DNA of 64,000 nt, taken from assembly GCF_000149955.1 (NCBI RefSeq), contig NC_030994.1, positions 2,347,071 through 2,411,070 on the forward strand, written 5' to 3'. Position 1 is the stretch's first letter, and each line of letters starts with the position of its first letter. Under the pieces are notes generated by a model. It worked only from the letters and a program-made list of their open reading frames with translations, ran no database searches and had not been told where the DNA came from. Shown piece after piece: positions 44,492 through 56,117 of the stretch. Source of the stretch: Fusarium oxysporum f. sp. lycopersici 4287 (taxonomy: Eukaryota; Ascomycota; Sordariomycetes; Hypocreales; Nectriaceae). Made by a program: the position numbers and the translations under genes.

Positions 44492-47400
44492 GTCTCGGTG
44501 ACCTTTCCTTTTCCTTAGGAATTTCCGACATCACACGCCCCCTCCTCCCATTCGCCCGTCACCTCGACTCTGCCTAAAAGGGGGAATTTCCGGGACCATT
44601 ATCGCTTCTTCCCCAGCTCCGGGCAACTCTACTCGTTTTCCCGCAAGCCACATTTTTCTCGATCGGATTCTAACCGCGGACCTTTGCCGGAATTGGCCCG
44701 AGGTCTTTCAAGAGAGATTGAGATGAGCTCCTCGCTCGGTACTCTCCCCGCGGCACCGCAATCGCAACCGCAACCGCAAACACGTGGAAATTGCGGAAGC
44801 TAACTATTGCTAAGACTGAACCAAGATCCGGGAGGCGTTTGCCCCAAACCCGAGGTAGCACGGGACGAAGTCCGAGGTTGGAATATTTTGAGTTTGGACG
44901 TTTCGAATGATTCAGGAGCTGCACCCTGAAGGATGCATAGAATTTTTCTTCATATGACAGTTACTCACTGACACTGACGCTTGCAATGATTTCATGACAC
45001 ATGCTTCTACATTGTGGCTATCCTTCCACGGCCCTTCTACCGATGCTTCTAGTGTCCACAACTGCATCCTCACCACCACAACTTTATGCTCCAGGCCCGA
45101 AGTAGAAGGTGGACAGCATGTCAGGGTGGCTTCCAAGAAAGAAAAAGGAAGCTCTGGAAAGAATTGATAGAAGCCCCTCCGATAAGACTCCAGTCTCCAT
45201 CTCCCTCTCGGCTCTACTTACTCCGTAGCATCACTGACTAACAGCCCCCATATTAAAGGGGGTTCTTTACGTTATGAGCGACTCGTGAATGGGGTCAATG
45301 CAATGCCTGTCGGGAGCAACTCAGACATGGCAAGCCTTGGCTTGGCTTCACTATTTGATGAGAGGAGAACCGCCGGTTCGGGTCGGGGGACCAGGGCTTC
45401 TCACAAGCGGTAGACTTCAAGGGGGGGTTATGGACGCCTCAATCCTATCGCGGCAACGGTAAAGGAGGAAAAGGCTGGTTAAGCCGCCAGGCCAGGGGTT
45501 TAATTCTATTTTACAGGCCCTCGGAAGGTGGGAATAGTATTCCGTCCCATGCCGTCCATTCGCTTGGGGGGAGCTAGGAATGGCAGTCCGCCGTCCGGAG
45601 CTGGGGTTTTGATTAGAGATGAATCGTCAAAGCAACGCCAGGCAGGGCAAGGCAAAGCAAACAACAAAGTTTCAAATGCAGGAGCAGGCCGTGTCCGTGG
45701 TATCGGATACTTGCTTTTGGACATGGGTTCTGAGTCGGCTATGTCACAAGGAATTGTGATATTATAATGCAGGAGAATGTTATTCCGTGCGCCGGGATAA
45801 AGTCGCAAGCGAAACCGTGTAAACGGGTCAAAATACTGACTCTTGCTAGACCAAACAATTCTTCAAAGAGGCTGCAGTACGAGAAGGGCTAGTCTTTCGT
45901 TAGTTAAGCATGCGAGACCAGTAAAGCATATCGCGATGCAGACTCAGAAACCGATACAGTGTTATTAGAGTGTCTGATCCAGCCTTCGATAAGCTTTTCC
46001 TTAGCCTTGGCACAGTAACTTCCTGATTGAGCATCTTGTCACTTCCCGCGGGATTCGATAACAAACAGGTAATTATACGACAAATGAAGGGACTGATGAC
46101 GTTTACTTCCTTGGTCTTTGCTTGAGACTCTTATTGCAAGCATTATCGCATTATCATTATCAAACTCAAAATTCCCCAGACGCCAGAGCCCAACGGCGAC
46201 ACGGGTCATCCCCAGCCAGCGGGATATCCAGGGCTGGTTGACCTGGCCTGGCTGTAATTTTAATGACCGATCTCTGACCGTAGCATTGGGAATTTGGGAT
46301 TGGAAACTTGGAACTTGTCAATCCCGGAACAGCACCCGGCCGCGCGGACCGCTGTAAGGATCTCATAGCTGTTACCAGAACCAAGGGCCAGGCTCAAAAG
46401 GTCCACTACAGCGAGATTGCTCGGGATGAAGAATTTCAGGTGTCAATTATTTGAATTGCAGTGAAAATTCCTTCCTTGTACCGAGGTGGAGTTATCTTAG
46501 GTAACATGAGAAGAATTCTTCCATGGAATCTTCCCTGTCAAAATGGAAGGCCAATCTTGTCGGCGAGTAATGTAAAGTTGGTGTTTCCCCAGACCCGGCA
46601 TTATACGGAAAAGAATGGATCGTGGGAGTGGCTTGAGTGAAGAAAAAATAAGTGGCGGTGGAGGTGGAAACACAGAGATAAGGTCAAGTAAGGAAAACTG
46701 GAGGTTTGCCATGACGAAGGTATCGCAGACGGCGCAAACAGCGCGGAGACAAAGGACCCTGATACCCATATCTGACTCATATCACGAGTTATTCCCGCCG
46801 AAGCTGCAGCTGTAGTGCACCTCATCCTTCGGTTGATCACCGAACAACTTGACCGCCGGAGCCTTTCTTCTTCTCGGCGGGCAATGAATTGCGTGCTGTG
46901 TTGTGCTGCCTCACGGATAAAGGTGGAGTGAGGCGGGAATACGCAGGGTCATTTCGGCATTGCCTTCACGCTGTCGTTGGTGCAAATGAGGACCAGAGCC
47001 ACTGGAACCACTTGTATCTCCAGCGATCAACAAGCTAGAACGCTGCTGTGAATCCAGACGGCCAAACACATCCATTATCTGCAGGGTTCACTACGGGCCA
47101 GACCGTTAATCATGAACATCACTTTGTATCGCAGGAGGATCAGCAGCAGCTCCTCTGTCTGATAAGCAGATCTATCAACGTTCTGGGCTGCTCGGCTAGG
47201 AGCAAAAGCCCCTTTGTGCAGCTCCTGCGACAGCTCCAGACTCTCACAGCTGTGTTTGGCTCGGAGGGCTCGAACTGCAGATCATTTCTTAGCCAGAGTG
47301 CGGAGAAGCTCTTGAAGCTGTCTCACTCATCCTCAGGCGAGCACATCCGACAGCTCAAGCTCACCAATCTGATGTCTTCCGACTCACAAGCGACAGCGCT

Positions 47401-50400
47401 AGATTCGGATCACAGCTCTGAATGCACCCTCGCATATGTGTTGTTCCTATCTGAGTTCTCCTGTTTCCGATATGTCAAAAACGTTCGCCCTTTGACTCGA
47501 CCGGGGCGAGACAAGCGCCGAGGGAGAGTCAGTAGTTCAGCCGAGCGCCAAGGCCTTTCGGCGAGGGGTAAAAGCCTTCACAGTCAAGGGATTAAAAAAC
47601 TGAATCCAATTGCTGCTGTAGAAAGGCCGAAAGGATTACGGAAGGGAGACCGCCACAGGGTGGAGAAAACGCCGCAAAAGCGGCTCCGACTGTGGATGCG
47701 GGTCTCCGAAGAATACGCCGGCGTATCGCATGTGGAGAGTTTGAGAGAAATATCACAGTCTTCACCAGGTTTAAGCCGTTGCCAAACGTAAGCGAAACTG
47801 TATTGCTTTGTGTAACTGGGGAGCAATTGAGAAAACTCTTCACTTTTTTCGTTCTATCCAAGATTCTTGCTTCTTCCACCGGATTTTGAAATTGAATATT
47901 GTGCCCAATGGCTAGGTTAGGACTAAACCCTGCAGCTGTACCACCGAGATTCCTACCGGCCAAGACATCGCGGAGAAGAAATACAGTGCCGTGATTGGCT
48001 ACCGACATCGATACCCATGCCAGCTAGCGGTTAGAGGGACGAGCTGCGATTCGTGCGCTCAAGCAGCCTGGACGAAAGGGGAAACTTGCTGGTCCTGGGG
48101 GGAGCTGTTCAAGGTTTGTAGGCTAAACGGGCATGCAGGGTAAAAGAATGCTCGGTCCAGGATTGAATTCTACAGTTCAACTATAACCCTAGTGGGAAGT
48201 TGGGAAGAGGAAGAACCTTTGAACTTTGTTTTACTAGGCACCCCCTGTGCCCTGGGGGACATTGGGGGTTGATGTTTCTGGTAGCCTGGAGTTTGGATTG
48301 ACAGCTTCTAGATTGGGAGGGGAAAACGGAATAGGTTGCGATAAGACGCGATATTAGGTAGGTGGGTAGGCTTCGGCGGGAAAAAGACCGAGAGGTCGGA
48401 GGAGAGAGTTTCAAGCTGTGTAGGCGTGGTTGTGTGTCTACCGAGGATGCATTTGCATATGATATGATTTGTTGTTTACTACTGTATGGCTGTTGTTTAT
48501 GCCGTTGACCGGCGGTGAAATTGAACTATCCTCGGCTTCCGCAACTTTAGTGGTTGATGGCGCAGCTGGATCGGACAGTCGCTGCAAGATGGTACCCCAA
48601 CCGATTGATAGATGACTCTTCGGATGGTCGCTGATTGACTGCGTGTGGTAAAACAATTAACCAACTACAGACGAATGCTGCAACACCACGAAGCACGTAT
48701 CCAGCAAATAGAAACGAGTGCCCTTTGCGTCAAGGGAGCGGTCAGTGATTGCGAAATGCAAGCTGTGCCCTACCTGCATTGGATCGCATCTTGTCTTGGC
48801 CCTTGCTTGAGGACAAGACCAATCCAGCAATCCCTCAATCCTGCGAATGCCCTCCCCCTCTTCCCAAGTAGGAAAAAAGAACAGCCAGAGTTGGAGTGAG
48901 TTGAGTGTCAGCCAGCCCTGTGGGATGCATATGGTGTGGTGTGCGGCTATCAAAACCTACTCTTGCCCGACGCGACGGGAAGGTTTGGGCGCTGAGCTAT
49001 CTCGGGACAACGTATGCCAGGGCAGAAGAAGCAGAAGCAACCCGAGGATCGACCGCGGCCAGGGACCGATTCTGGGTGTGTTGGGCGCTGGAAGAATGGG
49101 AAGTCGGGCCTGGAAGGGAGGGACAGGGCGTGCGTGGGGGGAGAGAAAACGGAACGGAAGAGGAGAGAGGAAACTTGAGAGACATGAAAAAGCAACCAAA
49201 GACAAACGCATCAATCAATCATCAGATTCGATAAATTACAAGACAAGACAAGAGATGAGACAAACCTAACTCCGAATGAGTTCATCAATCATTCTCCGAA
49301 TCGTAAGCGGATGGCTTTTGATCCGAATCAAATAGACAAAAAGGAATGAATCATCTGCGATCATCCATGGAGGAGCGAAAGCGACGGAACTCCCACTCGC
49401 TCGCTACAGGCTACAACAGCACCAATGAAGCATCAATACCTCGGGCTGATGAGTGATGAATACGTTGATTCGTGTCGCAAAGTATCACATCACATCGTAT
49501 CCAATTCGCAAGCGATTGCTGCGCTGCGCTGACTCTGCCGTAATCACCTACGATTACATTATACGGTGGTGAGTAATCCAGTTGGTCAGCCTGGGCGGTA
49601 AAAAGCTAAATCGCTGTGCTCTTATTACAGCTTGTGACTCTATTGATGACTGTGACTTGTGTCCCATTGCCGCCCGCGCAGCCCGTGATTTGGTAACTTG
49701 ACCCGCGGGAGGGAGGCTGTGATCCAGGCGACGGCAGCGAATCGCACACGGTGTAATTGGTATTGTGGTTGCTATTCGTAGCTTTTCGCCTTTTGGCTTC
49801 TGACTTTCACCTTGGGCTTGGGGATCTGGAGGAGGCGTTTTTTCAACCCCGGATTACGAAAAGCCACAGGGCAGATGAGACCAAGCCGGCTTGCTTGGGG
49901 ACAAGCAAATCAGACAAACAAGTTTGAGGTGTCTTGCATGAGAGCGGATTGTCTTGGACGATGACGGGATTCACCCAATACGGGTCCTGAGTCTTGTCTT
50001 GTGTTATTGTTGATCTGGACGTATCCGTAAATGAGATGCAATGCTGTGATCCGTATGAAAAGGTCTTGTTTTTCTCACCGGCTGTTGGGGATTTACTTAG
50101 GTTTGCACAGGTTTTATTTTTACAAAAGCAAGTTACTTTCACGGACGGCACAGCTCTCAGCTCGTCCGTCACCGCAACACGAGTGTGCATACATACAGTC
50201 AGTGCAGTGCAGCAGTCAGTCAATGCTGGTAACCATCCATTACGAGGCTTATCAATTTATGCTTTGCTGTTGTTCCTATCAATAGCAAACAACAATACAA
50301 CACAGCGCAACGGTGAACAACAAACTTGATTCCTGGAAGACTTCGGCTTCTTCTTTACGGGGCGATCTCGGCACATTCAACGATTTGACCCGAGCGCGAT

Positions 50401-50539
50401 AAGCCATTCTCTGCTCTGCTTTCCTCTACTGGACTCTATTCAAAGAGTCTTGGCGAATTCTCTGATTGATAGAGAATAATAGATCTGGATACCGAGTTGG
50501 CTACCCGCTCGGCCACACGCCCCCCATATCTCGACTCAA

Positions 50540-51301
50540 CCGCCATAACCAGAGCCTTCAGAGGCCTTCAGAGTCTCTGACTCTTCCTTTTCTCCCCACG
50601 GATCCGCTTCGGCCACCCCATCCCCCCCAAGAATTACCAGTGACAGGCGTTGTATCCGCTCCGCCCGTCCACTTAGCCGCCTCTGTATCGCCCTGATTTT
50701 CCCCTTCCAGGTCTCTCTGACTCGAATTTCCCACCGCTCTTTTCCTCTCGCCACGCCCCCCCTCTCGTCTCGTCTCCTCTTCACGTTCACCTCCTCTTCT
50801 CCCGTCACCTCGTTCCGACACCCCTACACCTCGGTCGGGATCAATCCGCAGGCTGAATTTCAGCAGGAAGCCTAAACGACAGGGCAGTTGGTAGCGGTAT
50901 CTGGTTCTCTTCCCGGCGACCGAACTTGAGGACCCTTGACCCGCACTCGCACCAGTTTTCGGTCGCACCCCCAGGCTCAGGCTTCAGGTCCTCTGTCACC
51001 TACACACCCCACGCCCCTATTGCAAATCATCCATTCCACACCTCACCCAACCCGATCTTTCTTCTCATCTCACACGCCCCTGGCCTCCCTTAGCCGGCTG
51101 CCTGCCCGTTCTGCTTCATTCATTTATATCTACCCGCATCCCCAGGTTTTCATACCAAGGATCCATATATCTGCCGTCCACAAAACAACATCATCAAGCC
51201 AAGTGATCAACACTTACACTTGCTATCAAGCAACAGCTACAGCTCTTTGAGCTTCACTCACGACCATCACCTCGCCTATCATCAATATCACAACCGCAAC
51301 A
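50540..51301 (+). promoter_or_regulatory. long pyrimidine-rich leader/promoter of the 51.3-kb gene
   Basis: The plus strand is dominated by CTCTC, CCCC and TTCTT tracts, then CACAAAACAACATCATCAAG-type sequence right before the ATG, the usual look of a fungal 5' UTR. The length suggests a long leader, perhaps containing an intron. Confidence 0.5.
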
Positions 51302-51766
51302 ATGTTCGGCTCATACAGTTCCATCAGCTCTATGTGCGCGTCTTCAGCGCCCATGGATATCGCGTCTCGCAACATCTACCGATCTCAGGATTCCGCCTGC
51401 GCTTTTCCATCATGGCCCCGACGCGACTCTCTCTCCGAGTCTGATCGAGAGGAGCGACCCACCTCTTATCTATCCGACGACGATCTGTTCCTCTCCGATC
51501 CCTTCGACGACGACGCCCAGAGCGTCTCCAGCGCCGGAAGCTCTTCTCCTGGTGCCATGGCCTCTCCTCCCAACGTCATCACCGACTTCGAGCTCATCCA
51601 GGCTGAGCGCGAACGCCAGGCCGCTTTGCAACGCGAGTGCCTTCGCGTTGTCGCCCTCGAGAAGGAGCGTCGACGTGCCGCCGCACGAAAGCAGCGCCGT
51701 AGCAGTTCTCACAAGAAGAGTCCCAAGACCAAGCTCACCTCCATCAACGAGGAGGCTATTGAGTAA
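51302..51766 (+). CDS. 154-residue disordered protein, unrecognised
   Basis: I do not recognise a named family. The single-exon frame starts MFGSYSSISSMCASSAPMDI. It then carries an aromatic-basic patch (CAFPSWPRRDSLSESDREER), an acidic YLSDDDLFLSDPFDDD segment and a Ser/Gly linker. A predicted amphipathic helix of about 45 residues rich in Glu, Arg and Ala follows, and the end is Lys/Ser-rich (HKKSPKTKLTSINEEAIE). The ATG directly follows a long leader in good context, and codon use is strongly C-ending, so it is very probably expressed. The mix of acidic patch and basic helix suggests a small nuclear or regulatory protein. The 11.8-kb empty region in front of it suggests complex regulation; both statements are inference. 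Confidence 0.85.
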   Translation: MFGSYSSISSMCASSAPMDIASRNIYRSQDSACAFPSWPRRDSLSESDREERPTSYLSDDDLFLSDPFDDDAQSVSSAGSSSPGAMASPPNVITDFELIQAERERQAALQRECLRVVALEKERRRAAARKQRRSSSHKKSPKTKLTSINEEAIE

Positions 51767-54700
51767 ACAAGCTCTGGGAACTTCTTAATGACTGTTACGA
51801 TTTACGATAGCGTATGTTTACATGTTACCTCAAACAGCAACAGTCACTAACAATATTTTAGGCTGCGTTTTGCATTTACATGGCATATGATACCCCATCA
51901 TGATACCCCACACAACACAACTACAGCATTGCATGTGCGCAATAATAGCTGCACATGCCAGATTTATCTACACCACTATTCCGTCATTTGAGATGGGAAA
52001 TCTCTTCACACAACCACAACCAAACAAGCTGTCACTCGCTATACCGGGCAACCTTATTCAGCTGTCGGATCGACTTCTAACCGCCGGCTTGATTTTCGGG
52101 AAACAACTTGACACCACCACTATCTTGGTCGATGACGCCATGGTTAGACCGCCTCAGACCCCAGCAAATCAGAGGTGGGGGTGGGGGTTCACCCAACCAA
52201 GAATGAGTCAGATGGATGAGCCAAGCTTTGGAAATAGATGACAACAACAACAATCAACTCAAGCACCATCATTTCCCCATCAATTCCTCAAACTTTCCGA
52301 TCGCGGCCGAAGTTGATGCCGCCGGGCGGGTGGAAGCTCCCCCAATCTAGACACTCTTCTAGATGATGTGGATGTTTCTTCTCCGGACCGTCGGCGACTT
52401 CGGCCATCTACCGCTCACTTCTCTTGTCTTCCCCCGCATGGCGGCCCGGTAAACGGATTCGTCTTCGGTCCATCACTATCCGCTTGCTTCTTTTTTTCTG
52501 TTGAGGCTTTTAATCGAGCCCGACATTTTATCTTTTCCGTCCCGGTTCACCGGGCTCATTATTGAGTTTATTTGATCGTTTTCGTTTTCGCACACCCCTC
52601 TTAATGGAAAGCATTCATGTATTGGAGTTCTTAATATTGCATTGTCTTCTGGCTTGCATCATCATAGGGCATGGGACATTTGGATACAGGTTATGCTTCA
52701 GCCTCCCATCACTGGGATGAATCAGCTGGCACACACTTGGCATATGGAATGGGAAACATTGGCATGGGACTGCATAGCATTGGATATGCACACAACACTG
52801 CATGGTTTACACGGCGATCTGGGCTTTTAGATACCTTAGGATAGTTTGGCGGCCTTGAGCCTGCCCTGATTTCAAGATACCCCCTTAGTTAGCATCAATC
52901 ATATCTGGCATACACATCTACCCTACCTAGCTCTTGTCTTTGATTCATGTGATGTGCCGCCTCTGCTTGTGACTCTTGCTCTGGTCTCCAGGCGCTTAGC
53001 CCTCTGTATTATCACCAATCTTGGGCACACTCAAACTTGGCAACAATAAAGGGCCACAAGCCAATCTCACCAAAGCGTGTGCCACAACAAAACCCTATCA
53101 TCCAATAACCATCAACCGTTACCGAAGCACACTTTTTGAGTACCGGCGACAGTAGGGACCTATCTATTTTCTAGCCTGGCCCGTGGTAACGTCCCGTGCC
53201 AGGGACTTCAAGGTCAAGCTGCTTTGTCACATGGGGGCATAACGCCTTAACCGCGGGGTTGGTGGAGAGCGGGTGAGTGGGAGATCGGCGATAAGAGACA
53301 ATGAAAATTCACGTGGTGAGCTTGTGATTGAGAATAGGAGCTTATGATATTTTTCTGCTATGGTTGGGTGTTTGGACAGGAAAGATGATTGTGATTGTGA
53401 AAGGGTATCGGTAGTTGGTGATGTGAGTGTCAAAGAATCGTGCACGGTTGGGGATGTTAGTTTAGATCGCGGGGAAGACGGCATTTGCTTTGTTTGCTGT
53501 GATTTTAAGTTGGTTTGTCCCGTGTGGCTTGACAGGTTAGATGTATGTTGTATAGATGTTTGTACAGATATAAGCTTTTGTATTGTTAGAGCGTTGTTCT
53601 TGGCTGTTTGTATACTACCAACTTTAACTCAGGAACAACAAACACAAAGAGACTACAGACTATCAACGGGCGCTTGTGCCACCTACATGTAGATCATGTC
53701 TCAAACGATTTGGATGCCGTTGAGTCTTTGTTTGATATGGGGTGTATATCGCGCTGGTAATGCCGAAAGCGTGAGGCATGAGGAGTGAAACTTACACCAA
53801 AGAAGCCTAGAATAGAACTACAACGAGATGTCAACGGTCTGAGCGGGAGTGTCCGAGATGTTATAGGCTATCTGGCTTAGAGTAGCCGAGATAGGACAGA
53901 CTCGTGCTTTGAGTTACCTTTGTTTCAGAGACCATCTCGATGTCCGGTCCTGTTGTTCGCATTTTGAGGGGATACACAAACGCAGGTATCCGGGTCTAAG
54001 ATTTATACAACATGGAATTGAGACCTTCTAGAGGTCTGAGTTTATTCTTGCATTGCTTATGTGACAATCGAGAAGTTGGAGAGAAGGTCTTTGATGATCT
54101 GGAGCATGCTGCTCGTGGATGACAGGACTGCCTTGATCGAGATGAACGGATGCATCGTTCCACATAAGAGATTCTTTCAAGAGTCATGGTAAGGTATTGA
54201 AATTCTTGGATATCCTTTTACTGATCATGTAAGAAGTCTCTTTCCTTTCTAAAGATGCTTGATGTAAGTCAGATCGAGTATTCAAGACCGATATAAAGGA
54301 GCAAGCACAATCGGACCATAAACTAATTGAGACATATTAATGCATTGCCGATGAATTCGAGAACCATTCGGTAAATCTCACTCTCAACAGTTTGCCACTT
54401 GTTCTAGACAGCAAAGGTCAGGCCAACCGAGGAACTGGCCTGGAAGAATCACATGGAGTTGTAGCAGGGAAGAAGGGAAAGCAGCATACTGTGAGTCCTT
54501 AACCAGGGCCTATAGAATAGTTCCTTCAGGATAAATCTCTTCTTATGGAAGCCTATGCCGGGGTATCGTTTACCCATAATGTAGTTCCATGGCTTTGATG
54601 ATAGCGAGGTCGCCAACATCATTACTTCTTCAGAAACCCCCCTTGAGCATCTCAGCAATGTGACTAGGCAGACTCTGAATCTGATATAAGTGAGTTCAGT

Positions 54701-54971
54701 AAAGCTTCAACTTGGCATTCTATTCCCAGAGATCATAAATCGATCCCGCGGCTCAGACTCATTCATGATATAGTCCTATGATGACTTGAAATAGCAAGAG
54801 ACTCTTTCATCTGGCACATGAAGAACATAAGTGACAATTAGCTTCATGTTAGTAGATTTCTAAGCAATATAAGACTACAGCATTAATAAGTCATGATATT
54901 TGCGTGATGTTGTACGGTCATGAGGTAATCTTGATTAGAAACCTCATTGCAATCATCATCTTCCCCGCATC
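51767..54971. other. intergenic, 3.2 kb
   Basis: I see no supported gene. On the minus strand near 53690-53962 a possible small spliced gene (ATG at 53962, GTAACT and GTAAGT donors) can be drawn, but the product is only about 39 residues and matches nothing I know. The 85-codon minus frame at 53227-53484 is Ser/Thr/Pro-rich and unsupported. Confidence 0.45.
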
Positions 54972-55643
54972 ATGGATTTGTCAAGCCTCACTCCCTTAAC
55001 CTCATTACTCACAAGTCAACTCACCACTAGCACCTATAACAACACAGGTATGAAAGACTTTGCACTTGATCTTATAGTTCATACAAGAAATTGACGTTTA
55101 CTTGATATAGGTACAGCAAAAATGATCAGCGACCAAGATCTGGAGCATCTCCGTCTGGCAGTCTCCCTCGCCCACGAAGCCCTCAAAGCAGGAGACGCCC
55201 CTTTCGGTTCAGTCCTCGTCTCATCAGACAACAGAGTCCTTCAAACCGACAGAAACCGCACCGTCACAGGCTCCAACGGTGATGGTCGTGCTGACTCGAC
55301 GCTCCACCCCGAGTTCACCCTTGCGCGCTGGGCACAGCTCAACCTAAGCGATGAAGAGCGCGCAAAATCTACTGTGTACACGAGCGGTGAGCACTGCGCT
55401 ATGTGTTCTGCTGCCCATGCGTGGTGTGGACTTGGAAGGATTGTGTATGTTTCTTCAACGGAGCAGCTGGAGGCTTGGAAGGCTGAGTTTGGGGTTGGAG
55501 CACCGGTTGCGCCGTTGAGCATCAACCAGGTTGCTCCGGGAATTACCGTTGAAGGACCTGTTGAAGAACTGGCTAAGGAGGTTTACCAGTTCCAAGTTGA
55601 GAATTGGACGGCTAAGGGTTTCAAGTCCAAGTCCAAGGCTTGA
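54972..55643 (+). CDS. nucleoside/tRNA deaminase family protein
   Basis: This is a zinc-dependent deaminase of the cytidine/deoxycytidylate deaminase fold. Two exons (54972-55047 and 55111-55643), joined over a 63-nt intron with a GTATGA donor and TAG acceptor, give 202 residues. An alternative start at 55122 would give 173. The core has ALKAGDAPFGSVLV, then TLHPEFTLARWAQ, where the catalytic Glu sits in HPE rather than the usual HAE. TSGEHCAMCSAAHAWCGLG follows, supplying the two zinc cysteines in place of the common PCxxC. This HPE plus EHCxMC pairing is the fungal branch with guanine-deaminase and tRNA-adenosine-deaminase-like relatives. The true substrate is not evident. The gene stands alone, with a tRNA gene 390 bp downstream. 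Confidence 0.88.
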
Positions 55644-56033
55644 GGTAGAATCTGCGATGTTTCTGAGATGAGATGTAGCGTGGCGAATTTGGCTGGAGAT
55701 GTACATATGTCTGAGAGTGATTTGGTAGCAGAAGCTTGAGACGTTTGACTGTAAAAAGATGCCTTTCAGAATTGCTTGTTGTAACATTCGTGTAGAAGCT
55801 CGTGATGTGAGGCCCATGGGTTGAGTCTTGGGTTGACTTATATGCTTGTTCCGCCAACTCCAGTAAGCAAGAACCAAGCCATACATATGGAGAGATCAAA
55901 CCAAATACATGCTTCAGATCTCTTATTTGATATAATTTAACTTGAGGTCAACGAGATTGCAAATTGATCGATTTCGGCAGGATGATGAGAATATCTTCCC
56001 TATTTTCAAGCTGTCTACCATCCAATCAGCTTA
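55644..56033. other. spacer between deaminase gene and tRNA
   Basis: Contains the deaminase 3' UTR. No other feature is seen. Confidence 0.55.
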
Positions 56034-56117
56034 TCCCCTGTGGCTTAGTTGGCTAAAGCGTCCGACTGTTATTCATAGACGATCGGGAGATCGGAAGTTC
56101 GAGCCTTCCCGGGGGAG
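56034..56117 (+). tRNA. tRNA-Asn(GTT) with a 10-nt intron
   Basis: The cloverleaf can be drawn fully. The acceptor stem is TCCCCTG with CGGGGGA and discriminator G. The D arm is GCTT/AAGC with the A-box TGGCTTAGTTGG. The anticodon stem is TCCGA/TCGGG. The T arm is GGAAG-TTCGAGC-CTTCC. The anticodon at 56068-56070 is GTT with A37 next to it, and a 10-nt intron (56072-56081) follows position 37, the standard site. Discriminator G fits asparagine. A CTTTTT run about 20 bases downstream (near 56140) can serve as the pol III terminator. Confidence 0.94.

Larger units (their letters stand above)
39475..51301. other. 11.8-kb gene-free block
   Basis: I find no protein gene with domains or convincing splice structure, no tRNA and no recognisable transposon here. 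Base composition fluctuates around 45-50% GC without an AT-rich RIP appearance. Simple repeats occur at 41702-41729. The longest open frame is 47048-47791 (247 codons, beginning with a non-ATG codon), and nothing in it looks like a known family. The right end (50540-51301) is strongly pyrimidine-rich and reads as the leader of the next gene. The block may be an extended regulatory region or hold non-coding RNA genes. Confidence 0.5.

Noticed and set aside
48183..48192. TAACCCTA string in the gene-free block, a possible telomerase RNA template
   Set aside because: Eight bases are too few for a TTAGGG template, and a chance match on either strand is expected about twice in 64 kb. No supporting structure was seen.
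53690..53962. Possible small spliced gene on the minus strand with ATG at 53962
   Set aside because: Splice signals are plausible, but three alternative joins give different products of about 20-40 residues, none of which I recognise.
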